NCBI RefSeq assembly: GCF_002362315.1 | Contig: NZ_MTZV01000002.1 | Location: 62,001-126,000, forward strand | Direction of reading: 5' to 3' | Length of the DNA stretch: 64,000 nucleotides | DNA from: Paraburkholderia acidicola | Lineage (GTDB): Bacteria > Pseudomonadota > Gammaproteobacteria > Burkholderiales > Burkholderiaceae | Shown here: in pieces, positions 63,743 through 64,000 of the stretch | How the letters are laid out: each line of letters opens with the position of its first letter | How positions within the stretch are numbered: position 1 is the first letter of the stretch | Notes under the pieces: generated by a model | Told to the model about the DNA's origin: nothing | The model's database searches: none | The model's input: the letters and a program-made list of their open reading frames with translations, nothing else | Program-made: the position numbers and the translations under genes

Positions 63743-63836
63743 TTGTGCGACGCACAAAAAGTACTTGACATCCATTGCGGCCGTCCTAAAATGGGAACCA
63801 TTGTTGCGATGCACAAACCCTGCACCAAACGGTGCA
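63743..63836 (+). promoter_or_regulatory. Phasin gene promoter with three inverted repeats
   Basis: TTGACA (63765-63770) and TAAAAT (63787-63792) are 16 bases apart. Three TGC/GCA type repeats surround it: TTGTGC-GAC-GCACAA at 63743-63757 upstream, TTGTTGCGATGCACAA at 63801-63816 downstream, and TGCACC-AAAC-GGTGCA at 63821-63836. PhaR, the usual phasin repressor, is a reasonable candidate binder, but this is inference. Confidence 0.65.
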
Positions 63837-63924
63837 TGACCCAAATGTGTGCCGCAATTATCCAGTTCTTGTCGTTAACCCCACACGGTCTGCGCCCGAC
63901 GGCCGTAATCCAGGAGTATCAAAC

Positions 63925-64000
63925 ATGAGTCTGCTGACCCCCGAGCAATTCGCCGCTGCCCAGAAAGCTAACCTCGAAGCGCTGTTCGGCCTGACGTCGA
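63925..64000 (+). CDS. Phasin family protein, cut by window end
   Basis: Only the first 25 residues are visible (MSLLTPEQFAAAQKANLE and onward). The text matches the start of PhaP phasins of Burkholderiaceae, proteins that coat polyhydroxybutyrate granules. An AGGAG ribosome site is 8 bases upstream of the ATG. The strong promoter and repeats upstream fit a highly expressed, PhaR-controlled gene. Confidence 0.85.
   Translation, partial: MSLLTPEQFAAAQKANLEALFGLTS

Overview
The window looks like chromosomal DNA of a Burkholderiaceae betaproteobacterium, most likely Paraburkholderia, Caballeronia or Burkholderia. The evidence is high GC with strong G/C third-position bias, a purA-hisZ-hflC-hflK-hflX-hfq-der-bamB-yfgM-hisS-ispG-rodZ-rlmN-ndk block, hisZ (the short-form ATP phosphoribosyltransferase partner), a complete isc operon and a phasin gene at the right edge. 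The genus call is inference from gene order and protein style. No tRNA, rRNA, insertion sequence, prophage or CRISPR array was seen. Almost everything is core housekeeping DNA.

Layout. 51-4158 (minus): Kup potassium transporter, a purine-type phosphoribosyltransferase and PurA. 4294-9756 (minus): HisZ, a small DUF2065 membrane protein, the HflC/HflK regulators of FtsH, HflX and Hfq. 9922-19309 (minus): Der, BamB, a YfgM-like protein, HisS, IspG, a RodZ-like protein, RlmN and Ndk. 19585-20280 (plus): a BI-1/YccA membrane protein. 20414-29538 (minus): MBL-fold hydrolase, BamC, DapA, a methyltransferase, an unusual long TrpS, a site-2 protease, a YciO/Sua5 protein, a PHP phosphatase, an alpha/beta hydrolase and a DUF455 ferritin-like protein. 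29739-31811 (plus): gamma-carbonic-anhydrase-like protein, Hsp33 and a small lipoprotein. 31909-42829 (minus): FtsB, enolase, KdsA, PyrG, a hydrolase, ComEC, TatD and the LolD/LolC lipoprotein exporter. 43128-50771 (plus): a conserved protein of unknown role, RecJ, RF2 with its programmed frameshift, LysS, a Gln-rich glycine-zipper protein and a VapBC toxin-antitoxin pair. 50852-57863 (minus): iscX, fdx, hscA, hscB, iscA, iscU, iscS and iscR, then a tyrosine phosphatase and a small hypothetical. 58122-63178: a Gly-rich lipoprotein (+), LutB/LutA (-), an IclR regulator (+) and PBP7 (-). 63925-64000 (plus): start of a phasin gene.

How the parts work together. The isc block makes Fe-S clusters and is controlled by IscR through two boxes over its own promoter; clients inside the window include IspG, RlmN, LutA/LutB and possibly the TrpS with its four-cysteine motif. 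BamB, BamC and LolC/LolD serve outer-membrane protein and lipoprotein biogenesis. HflK/HflC, YfgM and Hsp33 serve protein quality control. KdsA, DapA, IspG, PBP7, RodZ and FtsB serve envelope synthesis and division.

I found no convincing undescribed multi-gene system. The points most worth a second look are the TrpS cysteine motif, a terminator that splits the isc operon, a lutAB pair without lutC, a perfect 17-bp palindrome over the promoter of the PHP phosphatase, the operator-like repeats at vapBC, iclR and the phasin gene, and several perfect hairpins.
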